Position numbers and translations under genes: made by a program. This document shows positions 46,418 to 55,257 of a stretch of 64,000 nucleotides of DNA, piece by piece (positions within the stretch are counted from its first letter, which is position 1; each line of letters begins with the position of its first letter). The notes below the pieces were generated by a model. That model saw only the letters and a list, made by a program, of their open reading frames with translations. It had not been told where the DNA came from and did no database searches. Origin of the DNA: Phytobacter ursingii (GTDB taxonomy: Bacteria; Pseudomonadota; Gammaproteobacteria; Enterobacterales; Enterobacteriaceae). Where the stretch lies: contig CABDWT010000004.1 in NCBI GenBank assembly GCA_901456055.1, positions 992,001-1,056,000 on the forward strand, read 5' to 3'.

Positions 46418-47788
46418 TTATTGTTCCAGGCGGTTACGCCAGGTGGTCAGGACATCGCTGCGGGTAATCAGGCCGAGAAAGCGGTCATTGTCGGCAATCA
46501 CTGCCACCAGGCCCCGGTCAAAAATGGCTTTCAGGGCACTTTCCGGCGCGTGCTTGTCGAGGGTTTCTACGTTGCGAGTCATCGCCTCTTTTACAGGTGA
46601 TGAAAAACGCGCGCTGTCACCCTGAACGTGGCTTATCAGGTCCCATTCATCGACGATGCCGACGACACGACCGTTTTCCAGCACTGGCAGTTGCGAGAAG
46701 TCATACAGCCGCATCCGTGCCAGTACGGCGGCCAGGGTGTCATCTGGCGCGGCGGTGACGGTGGCGCCTTCGTCATGGCGCAGGGCAATGAAGTCGGTTA
46801 AATCACCGCGCGTTGGGCGGTTCAACAGTCCCTGCTGGCGCATCCAGTCATCGTTAAACATTTTTGAGAGGTATTTGTTGCCGCTGTCGCAGGCGAGCGT
46901 CACCACGCGTTTGGCGGTGGTCTGCGCCCGGCAGTAACGCAGTGCGGCACTGAGCAGTGTGCCGGTGGAGGAGCCGGCCAGCACCCCTTCGGTTTGTAGC
47001 AGGGCGCGCGCGGCGGCGAACGCTTCGGCATCGGTCACACGGTAAGCCGTATGGACACCCTCGATATGGGCCAACGGTGGGATAAAATCCTCACCGATCC
47101 CTTCGACCAGCCAGGAGCCCGGCTCACTGTACTGTCCGGTTTCGACCTGATCGGCGAGGATCGAACCGGCCGGGTCGGCGAGGACAAATTCGGTTTTTGG
47201 CGAGTGTTCGGCAAACCATGCCTGCAATCCTCCCAGCGTCCCGCCAGAACCGACGCCAACGACAATGGCGTCGATATCACCGTCAAGCTGGGCATAAATT
47301 TCCGGTGCGGTGGTACTAAAGTGCGCCAGCGGATTGGCTTCGTTATTGAACTGGTCGATGTAAAACGCCCCCGGCGTCTCCTGCGCCAGACGGCGGGCAT
47401 AATCCTGATAATAGGCCGGGTGACCTTTGTTGACGTCCGAGCGCGTTAATACCACTTTCGCCCCCAGCGCCCGCAGGTGGAAGATCTTCTCCCGGCTCAT
47501 TTTGTCCGGCACCACCAGAATCAATGAATAGCCTTTTTGCGCGGCAATCAGCGCCAGCCCAAGGCCTGTATTACCCGCCGTTGCCTCTATGATCGTTCCA
47601 CCGGGCTGTAAATGGCCCAGACGTTCGGCTTCGTTAATCATCGACAGCGCAACGCGGTCTTTGATCGAGCCGCCTGGGTTCTGATTTTCCAGTTTCAGAA
47701 ACAGGCTGCAGGGGCCAGTCTCCAGCTTATGGAGCTGGAGAAGCGGGGTCTGGCCGATAAGTTCACTAATCGAATGCAATACTGACAT
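46418..47788 (-). CDS. mtcB: Cystathionine beta-synthase (MtcB type)
   Basis: 456 residues: an OAS-sulfhydrylase/CBS-type catalytic domain (PLP Lys in NPGGSIKDRVAL, about residue 42; phosphate loop EATAGNTGLGLAL; GVGSGGTLGG) followed by two C-terminal CBS domains (about 335-450). It condenses homocysteine with serine, the first step of reverse transsulfuration. Enteric bacteria such as E. coli lack this direction, so the gene is an accessory trait shared with Klebsiella. First gene of a two-gene operon with the gamma-lyase. Confidence 0.9.
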   Translation of the reverse strand: MSVLHSISELIGQTPLLQLHKLETGPCSLFLKLENQNPGGSIKDRVALSMINEAERLGHLQPGGTIIEATAGNTGLGLALIAAQKGYSLILVVPDKMSREKIFHLRALGAKVVLTRSDVNKGHPAYYQDYARRLAQETPGAFYIDQFNNEANPLAHFSTTAPEIYAQLDGDIDAIVVGVGSGGTLGGLQAWFAEHSPKTEFVLADPAGSILADQVETGQYSEPGSWLVEGIGEDFIPPLAHIEGVHTAYRVTDAEAFAAARALLQTEGVLAGSSTGTLLSAALRYCRAQTTAKRVVTLACDSGNKYLSKMFNDDWMRQQGLLNRPTRGDLTDFIALRHDEGATVTAAPDDTLAAVLARMRLYDFSQLPVLENGRVVGIVDEWDLISHVQGDSARFSSPVKEAMTRNVETLDKHAPESALKAIFDRGLVAVIADNDRFLGLITRSDVLTTWRNRLEQ

Positions 47789-48183
47789 GGTTAATCACCC
47801 ACAGATAAACGCGATGAGCGGATGATAGGTCTGTCATTTTGCCTGTTTAAAGATCGTTTATCCGGCGATTAGAACGAAAAGAAATATGAAGTGCTATTTA
47901 GACATCAGGAGGGAAAGGCGGTTAGCCGTCCGGATGTGTCGATTGCCATAACCAGCCATTTTTGCTGTGTTTTTAGCCATTTTTTCACGGTTCTTCCTGT
48001 GGATTATGCGTTTAGCAGATAAACATTGCTGAATTTAATCATTAGACAGAAGAGTGAGAATCACCGCCACTTAGCGTTAAAAGTTATATCTAATGTCTAT
48101 TTAGTTATTTGAATTATATTCATGACTGATTATTATCATTTGGACTTCCATACTGCTAAACCGCCAAACGGAAAAGTAACGCA
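47789..48183. promoter_or_regulatory. Divergent promoter region of mtcBC and the methionine importer
   Basis: 395 AT-rich bases between the two divergent transcription units. The only MetJ-box-like string I see is AGACATCA at 47900-47907, a single weak copy. CysB/Cbl control, known for Klebsiella mtcBC, cannot be judged by eye. Confidence 0.5.
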
Positions 48184-49203
48184 ATGATCGTTCTCAGGAA
48201 TATTTCTAAGATTTTCGACCAGGGAAAGGCGTCGATTACCGCCGTGGACAGCGTCAATCTGTTGGTTGAGCAGGGGCAAATTTACGGGATTATCGGCTAC
48301 AGCGGCGCCGGAAAAAGTACGCTGATTCGTTTGCTGAATGGTCTGGAAAAACCGACTTCCGGCAGCGTAGTGATAAACGGCCAGGACATCTCAGCGGCAA
48401 AAGGTGAGCAGTTGCGCCAGGCCCGGCTGAAAATCAGTATGGTCTTCCAGCACTTCAACCTGCTGTGGTCGCGCACGGTAGCGGAAAACATCGCCTTTTC
48501 TATGCAGATTGCCGGTGCGCCAAAAGCGAAAATTAAGGCGCGTGTTGCGGAACTCATCGAGCTGGTGGGGCTGACTGGCCGTGAAAATGCTTACCCGTCG
48601 CAACTGAGCGGTGGGCAAAAGCAGCGCGTGGGGATTGCCCGTGCGCTGGCAAACAATCCGGATGTGCTGCTTTGCGATGAGGCGACTTCGGCGCTGGATC
48701 CGCAGACGACCGATCAAATCCTCGATCTGCTTCTGGATATTAACCGTCGTTTCAGGCTGACGATTGTGCTTATCACCCATGAAATGCATGTGGTGCGCAA
48801 AATCTGTGACCGCGTGGCGGTGATGGAAAACGGTAGCGTGGTGGAAGAGGGGGATGTGATCAGCGTCTTCACGCATCCGCAGCAGCCGATCACCCGTCAG
48901 TTTGTCCGCCAGATTAGCCAGTATGAGGAAGCTGAGTTTAATCCTGATCTGAACGCGGATCTCGACGGCACCGTGATCAAGCTGACTTTTACCGGACATA
49001 GCACGCATCAACCGGTGGTGGGTGAACTGACGCTGCGCTACGGCCTGCCGTTCAACATTTTGCATGGAAAAATGACCCAAACCGCGCATGGCGTGTTTGG
49101 GCAACTGTGGGTGCATGTCGTCGCCACAGAGGAACAGGTAAACAATATCATCGCGGATTTACGCCATAGCGATATTGAAGGCGAGGTGATCACACATGCT
49201 TGA
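48184..49203 (+). CDS. Methionine-type ABC transporter ATPase (MetN-like)
   Basis: A 339-residue ATPase: Walker A GYSGAGKSTLIRLLNG, signature LSGGQKQRVGIARAL, Walker B VLLCDEATSALD, H-loop ITHEMH, and a C-terminal NIL domain (about 255-339) that in MetN binds methionine for trans-inhibition. Overlaps the permease gene by eight bases. As it stands next to mtcBC, it is likely a second methionine/sulfur-compound importer beside the housekeeping MetNIQ. Confidence 0.9.
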   Translation: MIVLRNISKIFDQGKASITAVDSVNLLVEQGQIYGIIGYSGAGKSTLIRLLNGLEKPTSGSVVINGQDISAAKGEQLRQARLKISMVFQHFNLLWSRTVAENIAFSMQIAGAPKAKIKARVAELIELVGLTGRENAYPSQLSGGQKQRVGIARALANNPDVLLCDEATSALDPQTTDQILDLLLDINRRFRLTIVLITHEMHVVRKICDRVAVMENGSVVEEGDVISVFTHPQQPITRQFVRQISQYEEAEFNPDLNADLDGTVIKLTFTGHSTHQPVVGELTLRYGLPFNILHGKMTQTAHGVFGQLWVHVVATEEQVNNIIADLRHSDIEGEVITHA

Positions 49204-49864
49204 GACAGTATTTCCGCATCTGAAACTGGCCCAACTTTGGGCGGCAACGCAAGAGACGCTGTACATGACGGCACTCTCTGGCGCGGCAACCTTTGTATTA
49301 GGGATCATTCTGGGGCTGGCGCTGTTTTTAACCGCCCGTGGCGGGTTATTTCAAAACCGCGCGCTCTATAGCGTGATTTCGATTGTGGTGAACGTGTTCC
49401 GCTCTATTCCGTTCATCATCCTCATCGTTCTGTTGATTCCATTCACCAAAACGATTGTCGGCACCATTCTCGGGGCGAACGCCGCGCTGCCCGCGCTGAT
49501 TGTCGGAGCCGCGCCGTTTTACGCTCGCCTGGTGGAGATTGCCCTGCGTGAGGTGGATAAAGGGGTTATCGAGGCGACCCGTTCGATGGGGGCACGCCTT
49601 AGTACATTGATTTTTCGGGTTTTACTGCCTGAATCATCGCCTGCACTGGTTTCCGGTATCACGGTGACGCTGATTGCTCTGGTGAGCTACAGCGCCATGG
49701 CCGGGGTTATCGGTGCGGGTGGCTTAGGAAATCTGGCTTATCTGGAAGGATTCCAGCGCAACCACGGCGACGTCACGCTGGTGGCGACAGTGACCATCTT
49801 AATCATTGTCTTCATCATCCAGTTCTGCGGCGACGCAATAACTTCTCTGTTAGATAAACGCTAA
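49196..49864 (+). CDS. Methionine-type ABC transporter permease (MetI-like)
   Basis: A 222-residue permease with five membrane segments and the EAA-type coupling loop VEIALREVDKGVIEATRSMG (about residues 120-139) that docks the ATPase. MetI-like throughout, including GVIGAGGLGNLAYLEGFQRN. Followed by the binding-protein gene after a 148-base spacer with a hairpin. Confidence 0.9.
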   Translation: MLETVFPHLKLAQLWAATQETLYMTALSGAATFVLGIILGLALFLTARGGLFQNRALYSVISIVVNVFRSIPFIILIVLLIPFTKTIVGTILGANAALPALIVGAAPFYARLVEIALREVDKGVIEATRSMGARLSTLIFRVLLPESSPALVSGITVTLIALVSYSAMAGVIGAGGLGNLAYLEGFQRNHGDVTLVATVTILIIVFIIQFCGDAITSLLDKR

Positions 49865-49912
49865 TTTACCCGTCGTCCTTCAGGTTGCATGTGCGCTGAC
49901 TACGTTTGTTCA

Positions 49913-49944
49913 CCCCTGTCACTTACCTCAGTAAGCTCCAGGGG
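49913..49944. repeat. Intercistronic hairpin/repeat before the binding-protein gene
   Basis: CCCCTG-TCA-CTTAC and GTAAG-CTC-CAGGGG pair around CTCA. Bases up to about 49988 (CTTCCTGTAACCCGAATGA) read, on the minus strand, like a recurrent enteric intergenic element also seen around 62162-62226. Such hairpins often protect the upstream mRNA or set unequal expression of binding protein and permease. Confidence 0.55.
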
Positions 49945-50012
49945 GGCACGCTCTTGCCAGCTTCCTGTAACCCGAATGACTTAGGCTAAAAACAATAATG
50001 GAAACCAACATC

Positions 50013-50825
50013 ATGAAAAAAACACTGACACTGATTGCCGCCATGACTTTGGGTGCGATGAGCTTCTCCTCCTGGGCTGACAAACTGACCGTTGGCGCGT
50101 CCAACGTGCCGCACGCTGAAATTCTGGAGCAGGCGAAACCGATCCTGGCGAAGCAAGGCATCGATCTGGAGATCAAACCGTTCCAGGACTACATTCTGCC
50201 GAACACCGCGCTGGCTGGCCGTGAGATCGACGCCAACTATTTCCAGCACATTCCGTACCTGAACAGCGTACTGAAAGACCACGCGGGTGATAAAACGTAT
50301 GATTTCGTCAGCGCAGGCGCGATTCATATTGAGCCGATTGGTATCTACTCCAAAAAATACAAATCGCTGAAAGATCTGCCGCAGGGCGGCAAAATCATCA
50401 TGCGTGATGCGGTGTCTGAGGAAGGCCGTATTCTCTCTATCTTCGAAAAAGAGGGCGTTATCAAGCTGAAACCGGGCGTGGATAAAGTGTCTGCACGTAT
50501 CAGCGATATCGTTGAGAACCCGAAAAAACTGCAATTCCAGCCGAATGTCGAAGCAGCGCTGCTGCCGCAGATGTATAACAACGATGAAGGTGACGCGGTC
50601 GTTATCAACGCCAACTACGCCATTGATGCTGGTCTGGATCCGGTACATGACCCGATTGCCGTAGAGAGCGGTGAAAACAACCCGTATGCCAACATCATTA
50701 CCGTACACCGTGGCGATGAGAAGAAAAAAGACATCGTAGCGCTGGTTAACGTTCTGCATTCTAAAGAGATTCAGGACTGGATCCGCACCAAATACAAAGG
50801 TGCTGTTATTCCGGTAAACAACTGA
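50013..50825 (+). CDS. Methionine-type periplasmic binding protein (MetQ/NlpA family)
   Basis: A 270-residue protein with a signal peptide (MKKTLTLIAAMTLGAMSFSS, cut after SWA) and the NlpA-family body (VGASNVPHAEILEQAKP, REIDANYFQHIPYL, VVINANYAIDAGLDP). Unlike E. coli MetQ it has no lipobox Cys, so it is a free periplasmic protein. I choose ATG 50013, preceded by GGAAAC; ATG 49998 is five codons longer without a ribosome site. Substrate inferred as methionine or a related sulfur compound from the family and the mtcBC neighbours. Confidence 0.88.
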   Translation: MKKTLTLIAAMTLGAMSFSSWADKLTVGASNVPHAEILEQAKPILAKQGIDLEIKPFQDYILPNTALAGREIDANYFQHIPYLNSVLKDHAGDKTYDFVSAGAIHIEPIGIYSKKYKSLKDLPQGGKIIMRDAVSEEGRILSIFEKEGVIKLKPGVDKVSARISDIVENPKKLQFQPNVEAALLPQMYNNDEGDAVVINANYAIDAGLDPVHDPIAVESGENNPYANIITVHRGDEKKKDIVALVNVLHSKEIQDWIRTKYKGAVIPVNN

Positions 50826-50838
50826 TTCTTGCTGTTTC

Positions 50839-50864
50839 GGTGCGGCGGGCTTGCCCGTCGCACC
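50839..50864 (+). terminator. Hairpin after the importer operon
   Basis: GGTGCGGCGGGC (50839-50850) pairs with GCCCGTCGCACC (50853-50864) with one wobble; no T-run, so possibly a REP-type stabiliser rather than a terminator. Confidence 0.6.
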
Positions 50865-50985
50865 GCCTTCCCTCGACTCTGTTCCTGCCCGCCTGTGTGA
50901 TGAATCTCACCAATTTTAAACAATTGCGATAATACTTGATAACAACGTACTACTATTGCCTGGGTCAATTTGCGCTGAGGTAGAA

Positions 50986-52167
50986 ATGAAAGATGTCGTT
51001 ATTGTGGCTGCGGTTCGCACGCCTATCGGCTGTTTTCAGGGGGCGCTATCGCACCATTCTGCCGTTGAACTGGGCAGTTATGTCGTTCAGGCGCTTCTTG
51101 ATCGCAGTGGGATTCACCCCCAGACCGTTGACGAAGTTATTTTAGGCCAGGTGCTTACCGCAGGTGCCGGGCAAAACCCTGCCCGCCAGTCGGCGATTAA
51201 GGGCGGGCTGCCGATGACTGTCTCGGCTATCACTATTAATGATGTGTGTGGATCCGGGCTTAAAGCGCTGCATCTGGCGTCGCAGGCGATTCAATGCGGT
51301 GAAGCCGATGTGGTGATTGCAGGCGGACAAGAGAACATGAGCCGGGCTCCCCATGTGCTGACCGACAGCCGAACCGGGGCGCGTCTGGGCAATAGCCAAC
51401 TTATCGACAGCCTGGTCCACGACGGATTATGGGATGCCTTCAACGATTACCATATGGGCGTAACTGCAGAAAATCTGGCGCGGGAGTATGGCATCAGCCG
51501 TGCCCACCAGGACGACTGGGCGCTCCGCTCCCAGCAAAAGGCGCGCGCTGCTATCGATTCCGGGCGTTTTCGCGATGAAATTGTGCCGGTGAAAGCTGTG
51601 TCCAGCGACGGGCGGCCACTTTTGGTCGATACCGATGAGCAGCCGCGTACCGACGCCAGCGCAGAAGGGCTGGCCAGACTCTCCCCGGCTTTCGAATTGA
51701 CGGGGTCTGTCACGGCGGGGAATGCCTCGTCCATTAATGACGGCGCCGCCGCCGTGATGATGATGAGCGAAGCCAAAGCGCAGGAATTGAATTTGCCGGT
51801 GATGGCGCGTATCCGTGCCTTTGCCAGCGTGGGCGTCGATCCCGCCCTGATGGGTATTGCGCCGGTGTATGCCACCCGACGTTGCCTTGAGCGCGTGGGC
51901 TGGCACCTGGATGACGTCGACCTGATTGAGGCTAATGAAGCCTACGCCGCACAGGCGCTGTCTGTCGGTAAAGTGCTGGAGTGGGATGAAAAGCGGGTCA
52001 ATGTGAACGGCGGTGCGATTGCGCTCGGCCATCCTATCGGCGCATCCGGCTGCCGTATTCTGGTCTCTCTGGTGCATGAAATGAAAAAACGCAATGCCCG
52101 TAAAGGGCTGGCGACGTTATGTATCGGTGGCGGTCAGGGGGTGGCGCTGGCGATAGAACGCGACTGA
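50986..52167 (+). CDS. yqeF: Acetyl-CoA acetyltransferase YqeF
   Basis: A 393-residue thiolase: nucleophile Cys in NDVCGSGLKALHLA (about residue 88), NVNGGAIALGHPIGASG (His about 348) and CIGGGQGVALAIE (Cys about 378), so the triad is complete. It condenses two acetyl-CoA or runs the reverse. ATG 50986 follows GAGG. Its place next to kduI is as in E. coli. Confidence 0.93.
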   Translation: MKDVVIVAAVRTPIGCFQGALSHHSAVELGSYVVQALLDRSGIHPQTVDEVILGQVLTAGAGQNPARQSAIKGGLPMTVSAITINDVCGSGLKALHLASQAIQCGEADVVIAGGQENMSRAPHVLTDSRTGARLGNSQLIDSLVHDGLWDAFNDYHMGVTAENLAREYGISRAHQDDWALRSQQKARAAIDSGRFRDEIVPVKAVSSDGRPLLVDTDEQPRTDASAEGLARLSPAFELTGSVTAGNASSINDGAAAVMMMSEAKAQELNLPVMARIRAFASVGVDPALMGIAPVYATRRCLERVGWHLDDVDLIEANEAYAAQALSVGKVLEWDEKRVNVNGGAIALGHPIGASGCRILVSLVHEMKKRNARKGLATLCIGGGQGVALAIERD

Positions 52168-52207
52168 GGCTTTGTTGCCGATAACATCCCTTTCCCCCTA
52201 AAAAAAA

Positions 52208-52226
52208 GCCCTCCGTCAAGGAGGGC
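52208..52226 (-). terminator. Minus-strand terminator downstream of yqeF
   Basis: GCCCTCC (52208-52214) and GGAGGGC (52220-52226) pair around GTCAA. Eight A residues (52200-52207) precede it, i.e. a T-run only for minus-strand transcription, although the flanking genes are plus-strand. Confidence 0.75.
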
Positions 52227-52654
52227 AAGGCCAGTTACAGAAACACTAACTCAAACGTCCCCGGGCAACGCGCCGCGCTACCCTGTTGTTTCTTTGTCGA
52301 TACTTCCCTGGTGTATACGCATCCATTTTCACGCTGTTATACACGCCATCAACATTTCAAAAATTCGGTGTTAATTTATCAAAACATCGTTTTACTTTGT
52401 GTGACGGCCTGCGCAGTTTAAAAGAAAATGCAGCACATAGCACCCTAAAAAAATGATGGCGTAGGGATATGAAAAAAGATCTTAGATTTCACGCAGTAAA
52501 AATGCCGACAGGCTGTTAAAACGTCAAGATGGTATTAACTGTTTGTTTGATATAATTAAATTCTTTTTACTCACCCCATAAGTCGCCCACCTCATTCGCA
52601 CCAATGTCAGGCGTTCGTGATCGCAACTACAGTTTTAGAAATATATTACGGAAA
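52227..52654. other. Long intergenic region before kduI
   Basis: About 430 bases. The minus strand holds a 26-codon frame (52326-52246, arginine-rich) leading into the minus-strand terminator, which might be a small RNA or short peptide gene; its ribosome site is weak. The rest is AT-rich with no gene. Confidence 0.4.
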
Positions 52655-52695
52655 AAATGAAACGTTGTTTTATATAAGATTGAAAACGTGTTTTA
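52655..52695 (+). promoter_or_regulatory. Two KdgR-like operators upstream of kduI
   Basis: AAATGAAACGTTGTTTTAT (52655-52673) fits the KdgR box (AATGAAAC/GTTTCATT-type palindrome). A second, weaker one, ATTGAAAACGTGTTTTAG (52679-52696), follows. KdgR represses pectin/hexuronate catabolism genes including kduI-kduD. They lie 95-135 bases before the kduI start. Confidence 0.65.
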
Positions 52696-52789
52696 GCCGG
52701 GATAAGATGTGCGCATACTGCAAAACGGAACGTTTTTTATCCGCTCCGTTACCTGCGATTTGAATGAAATATTGACTGCGGAGGTAAAG

Positions 52790-53626
52790 GTGGACGTAAG
52801 ACAAAGCATCCACAGTGCGCATGCGAAAACGCTGGATACTCAGGGACTGCGCAATGAATTTCTGGTTGAGAAGGTATTTGTTGATGACGAATACACCATG
52901 GTGTACAGCCACATCGACCGTATCATCGTCGGAGGCATTAAGCCGGTAGCCAAAACCGTTTCTGTCGGCGGCGAAGTAGGCAAGCAACTGGGTGTCAGCT
53001 ATTTTCTTGAACGCCGCGAGCTGGGCGTGATCAATATCGGTGGCCCCGGTACCATCACCGTTGATGGTCAGTGCTATGAAATCGGCCATCGCGATGCGCT
53101 GTATATCGGCAAAGGGGCGAAAGAGGTGGTTTTCGCCAGCGTCGATACCGCAACCCCCGCAAAGTTTTACTATAACTGCGCCCCGGCACATACGACTTAC
53201 CCGACCAAAAAAGTGACGCCTGCGGATGTGTCTCCGGTCACGCTGGGTGACAACCTCACCAGCAACCGTCGCACCATCAACAAATACTTCGTACCGGACG
53301 TACTGGAAACCTGCCAGTTGAGCATGGGGTTGACTGAACTGGCGCCGGGTAATCTGTGGAACACCATGCCGTGCCATACCCATGAACGCCGTATGGAAGT
53401 TTACTTCTATTTCAATATGGATGAAGACGCGTGCGTGTTCCACATGATGGGGCAGCCGCAGGAGACTCGCCATATCGTGATGCACAACGAACAAGCGGTT
53501 ATTTCGCCGAGCTGGTCAATCCACTCAGGCGTGGGGACGAAGGCGTATACCTTTATCTGGGGTATGGTCGGTGAAAACCAGGTCTTTGATGACATGGACC
53601 ACGTCGCGGTTAAAGATCTGCGCTAA
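52790..53626 (+). CDS. kduI: 4-deoxy-L-threo-5-hexosulose-uronate ketol-isomerase
   Basis: A 278-residue cupin-type isomerase, nearly identical in pattern to E. coli KduI. It converts 5-keto-4-deoxyuronate to 3-deoxy-D-glycero-2,5-hexodiulosonate in pectin/uronate breakdown. The zinc site is in [14 protein letters not shown] (about residues 194-207) with a later His. The start is GTG 52790 with GAGG at 52781-52784; an upstream in-frame ATG (52709) adds 27 unconserved codons and is rejected. Confidence 0.95.
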   Translation: MDVRQSIHSAHAKTLDTQGLRNEFLVEKVFVDDEYTMVYSHIDRIIVGGIKPVAKTVSVGGEVGKQLGVSYFLERRELGVINIGGPGTITVDGQCYEIGHRDALYIGKGAKEVVFASVDTATPAKFYYNCAPAHTTYPTKKVTPADVSPVTLGDNLTSNRRTINKYFVPDVLETCQLSMGLTELAPGNLWNTMPCHTHERRMEVYFYFNMDEDACVFHMMGQPQETRHIVMHNEQAVISPSWSIHSGVGTKAYTFIWGMVGENQVFDDMDHVAVKDLR

Positions 53627-53688
53627 GCACCGAAGGCATAACGAAAATATGCCTGCGGCTGCAGGCGCTGAAAGATTAAGGAACAAAC

Positions 53689-54450
53689 ATGATTCTGGAT
53701 GCATTCTCTCTTCAAGGTAAAGTGGCTGTCGTTTCCGGGTGTGATACCGGTCTGGGCCAGGGTATGGCGCTGGGTCTGGCGGAAGCGGGCTGTGATATCG
53801 TGGGCATCAACATTGTTGAACCGACCGAAACTATCGAGCGCGTCACCGCGCTGGGTCGTCGTTTCCTGAGCCTGACGGCTGATCTGCGTAAAATCGACGG
53901 CATCCCGGCGCTGCTGGATCGCGCGGTGGCTGAGTTCGGCAAAATTGACATTCTGGTCAACAACGCAGGCCTGATTCGTCGCGAAGACGCGATCAATTTT
54001 AGCGAGCAGGACTGGGATGACGTGATGAACCTGAACATCAAAAGCGTCTTCTTTATGTCCCAGGCGGCGGCGAAACACTTTATCGCTCAGGGCAATGGCG
54101 GCAAGATCATTAACATCGCCTCCATGCTCTCCTTCCAGGGCGGTATCCGCGTTCCTTCTTACACCGCGTCCAAAAGCGGCGTAATGGGCGTGACCCGTCT
54201 GCTGGCGAACGAATGGGCGAAACACAACATCAATGTCAACGCCATCGCACCGGGCTATATGGCCACCAACAACACCCAGCAGCTGCGCGCTGACGAAGAG
54301 CGTAGCGCCGCTATCCTTGAGCGTATCCCGGCGGGCCGCTGGGGGCTGCCGAGCGACCTGATGGGGCCGATTGTGTTCCTGTCCTCCAGCGCATCTGACT
54401 ACATCAATGGTTATACCGTTGCTGTCGACGGCGGCTGGCTGGCACGTTAA
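53689..54450 (+). CDS. kduD: 2-dehydro-3-deoxy-D-gluconate 5-dehydrogenase
   Basis: A 253-residue short-chain dehydrogenase with VSGCDTGLGQGMALG at the cofactor site (TGxxxGxG variant), NNAG, catalytic Ser in IASMLSFQGG and YTASK. It reduces the KduI product to 2-keto-3-deoxygluconate. It follows kduI by 62 bases, ends with its own terminator, and is almost certainly co-transcribed with kduI. Confidence 0.95.
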   Translation: MILDAFSLQGKVAVVSGCDTGLGQGMALGLAEAGCDIVGINIVEPTETIERVTALGRRFLSLTADLRKIDGIPALLDRAVAEFGKIDILVNNAGLIRREDAINFSEQDWDDVMNLNIKSVFFMSQAAAKHFIAQGNGGKIINIASMLSFQGGIRVPSYTASKSGVMGVTRLLANEWAKHNINVNAIAPGYMATNNTQQLRADEERSAAILERIPAGRWGLPSDLMGPIVFLSSSASDYINGYTVAVDGGWLAR

Positions 54451-54467
54451 TTTGCTTGATTTACCAA

Positions 54468-54489
54468 AAACCTGCCTTCGGGCAGGTTT
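54468..54489 (+). terminator. Terminator of kduI-kduD
   Basis: AAACCTGCC and GGCAGGTTT pair around a stable TTCG loop, followed by a T-run. Confidence 0.93.
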
Positions 54490-54564
54490 TTTTATGCCTG
54501 TGGGGTGGTTGAAACTCGCCCTTGAGTTTGCTTGACTGAGTGCTTACTCAGAGGGAGAGGCATA

Positions 54565-55257
54565 ATGAAAACGATTGGACTGCTGGGCGGCATGAGCTGG
54601 GAATCCACCATTCCGTATTACCGCCTGATTAATGAAGGGGTGAAGGAGAAATTGGGTGGCCTGCACTCCGCCAGCCTGCTGCTACACAGCGTGGATTTCC
54701 ACGAGATTGAAGAGTGCCAGCGCAGCGGCGAATGGGAAAAGGCCGGGGATATTCTGGCTGATGCGGCTATTGGCCTGCAAAACGCCGGTGCGCATGGCAT
54801 CGTGCTCTGTACGAACACCATGCATAAAATTGCCGGGCAGATTGAAGCGCGCATCGATGTGCCGTTCTTACATATTGCCGATGCCACCGGGCGAGCGATT
54901 GTGGCGCAGAAACAGTCCAAAGTGGCGCTGCTGGGCACACGCTACACCATGGAGCAGGATTTTTACCGTGGCCGTCTGACCGAAGCGTTTGGCATCGAAA
55001 CGCTGATCCCGGGGGAGTCAGATCGCGCGCGGGTCAATCAGATTATTTTTGACGAGCTGTGCCTGGGGACGTTTAGCGATGCGTCGCGCGCCTATTATGT
55101 GAGTCTGATTACCCAACTGGCAGAGCAGGGGGCGCAGGGGGTGATTTTCGGTTGTACCGAAATTGGCCTGCTGGTTTCACAAGATCAGTCGCCAATCCCT
55201 GTTTTTGATACTGCCGCGTTGCACGCTGCCGATGCCGTGACCTTTATGCTCTCCTAA
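54565..55257 (+). CDS. ygeA: Amino acid racemase YgeA (RacX)
   Basis: A 230-residue aspartate/glutamate-racemase-superfamily protein with both catalytic cysteines ([10 protein letters not shown], about residue 83; [10 protein letters not shown], about 197). E. coli YgeA is a broad-spectrum racemase active on homoserine and others. ATG 54565 follows GAGGGAGAGG. araE, which precedes it in E. coli, is absent. Its last four bases overlap the convergent lysR stop. Confidence 0.92.
   Translation: MKTIGLLGGMSWESTIPYYRLINEGVKEKLGGLHSASLLLHSVDFHEIEECQRSGEWEKAGDILADAAIGLQNAGAHGIVLCTNTMHKIAGQIEARIDVPFLHIADATGRAIVAQKQSKVALLGTRYTMEQDFYRGRLTEAFGIETLIPGESDRARVNQIIFDELCLGTFSDASRAYYVSLITQLAEQGAQGVIFGCTEIGLLVSQDQSPIPVFDTAALHAADAVTFMLS

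Noticed and set aside
47900-47907. MetJ box upstream of mtcB
   Set aside because: Only one 6/8 match; MetJ needs tandem boxes, so I do not list it as an operator.
49986-50759. Long minus-strand frame opposite the MetQ-like gene, and similar ones opposite yqeF (51427-52077) and kduI (52670-53494)
   Set aside because: Each is fully inside a conserved gene on the other strand and shows no ribosome site or domain features.
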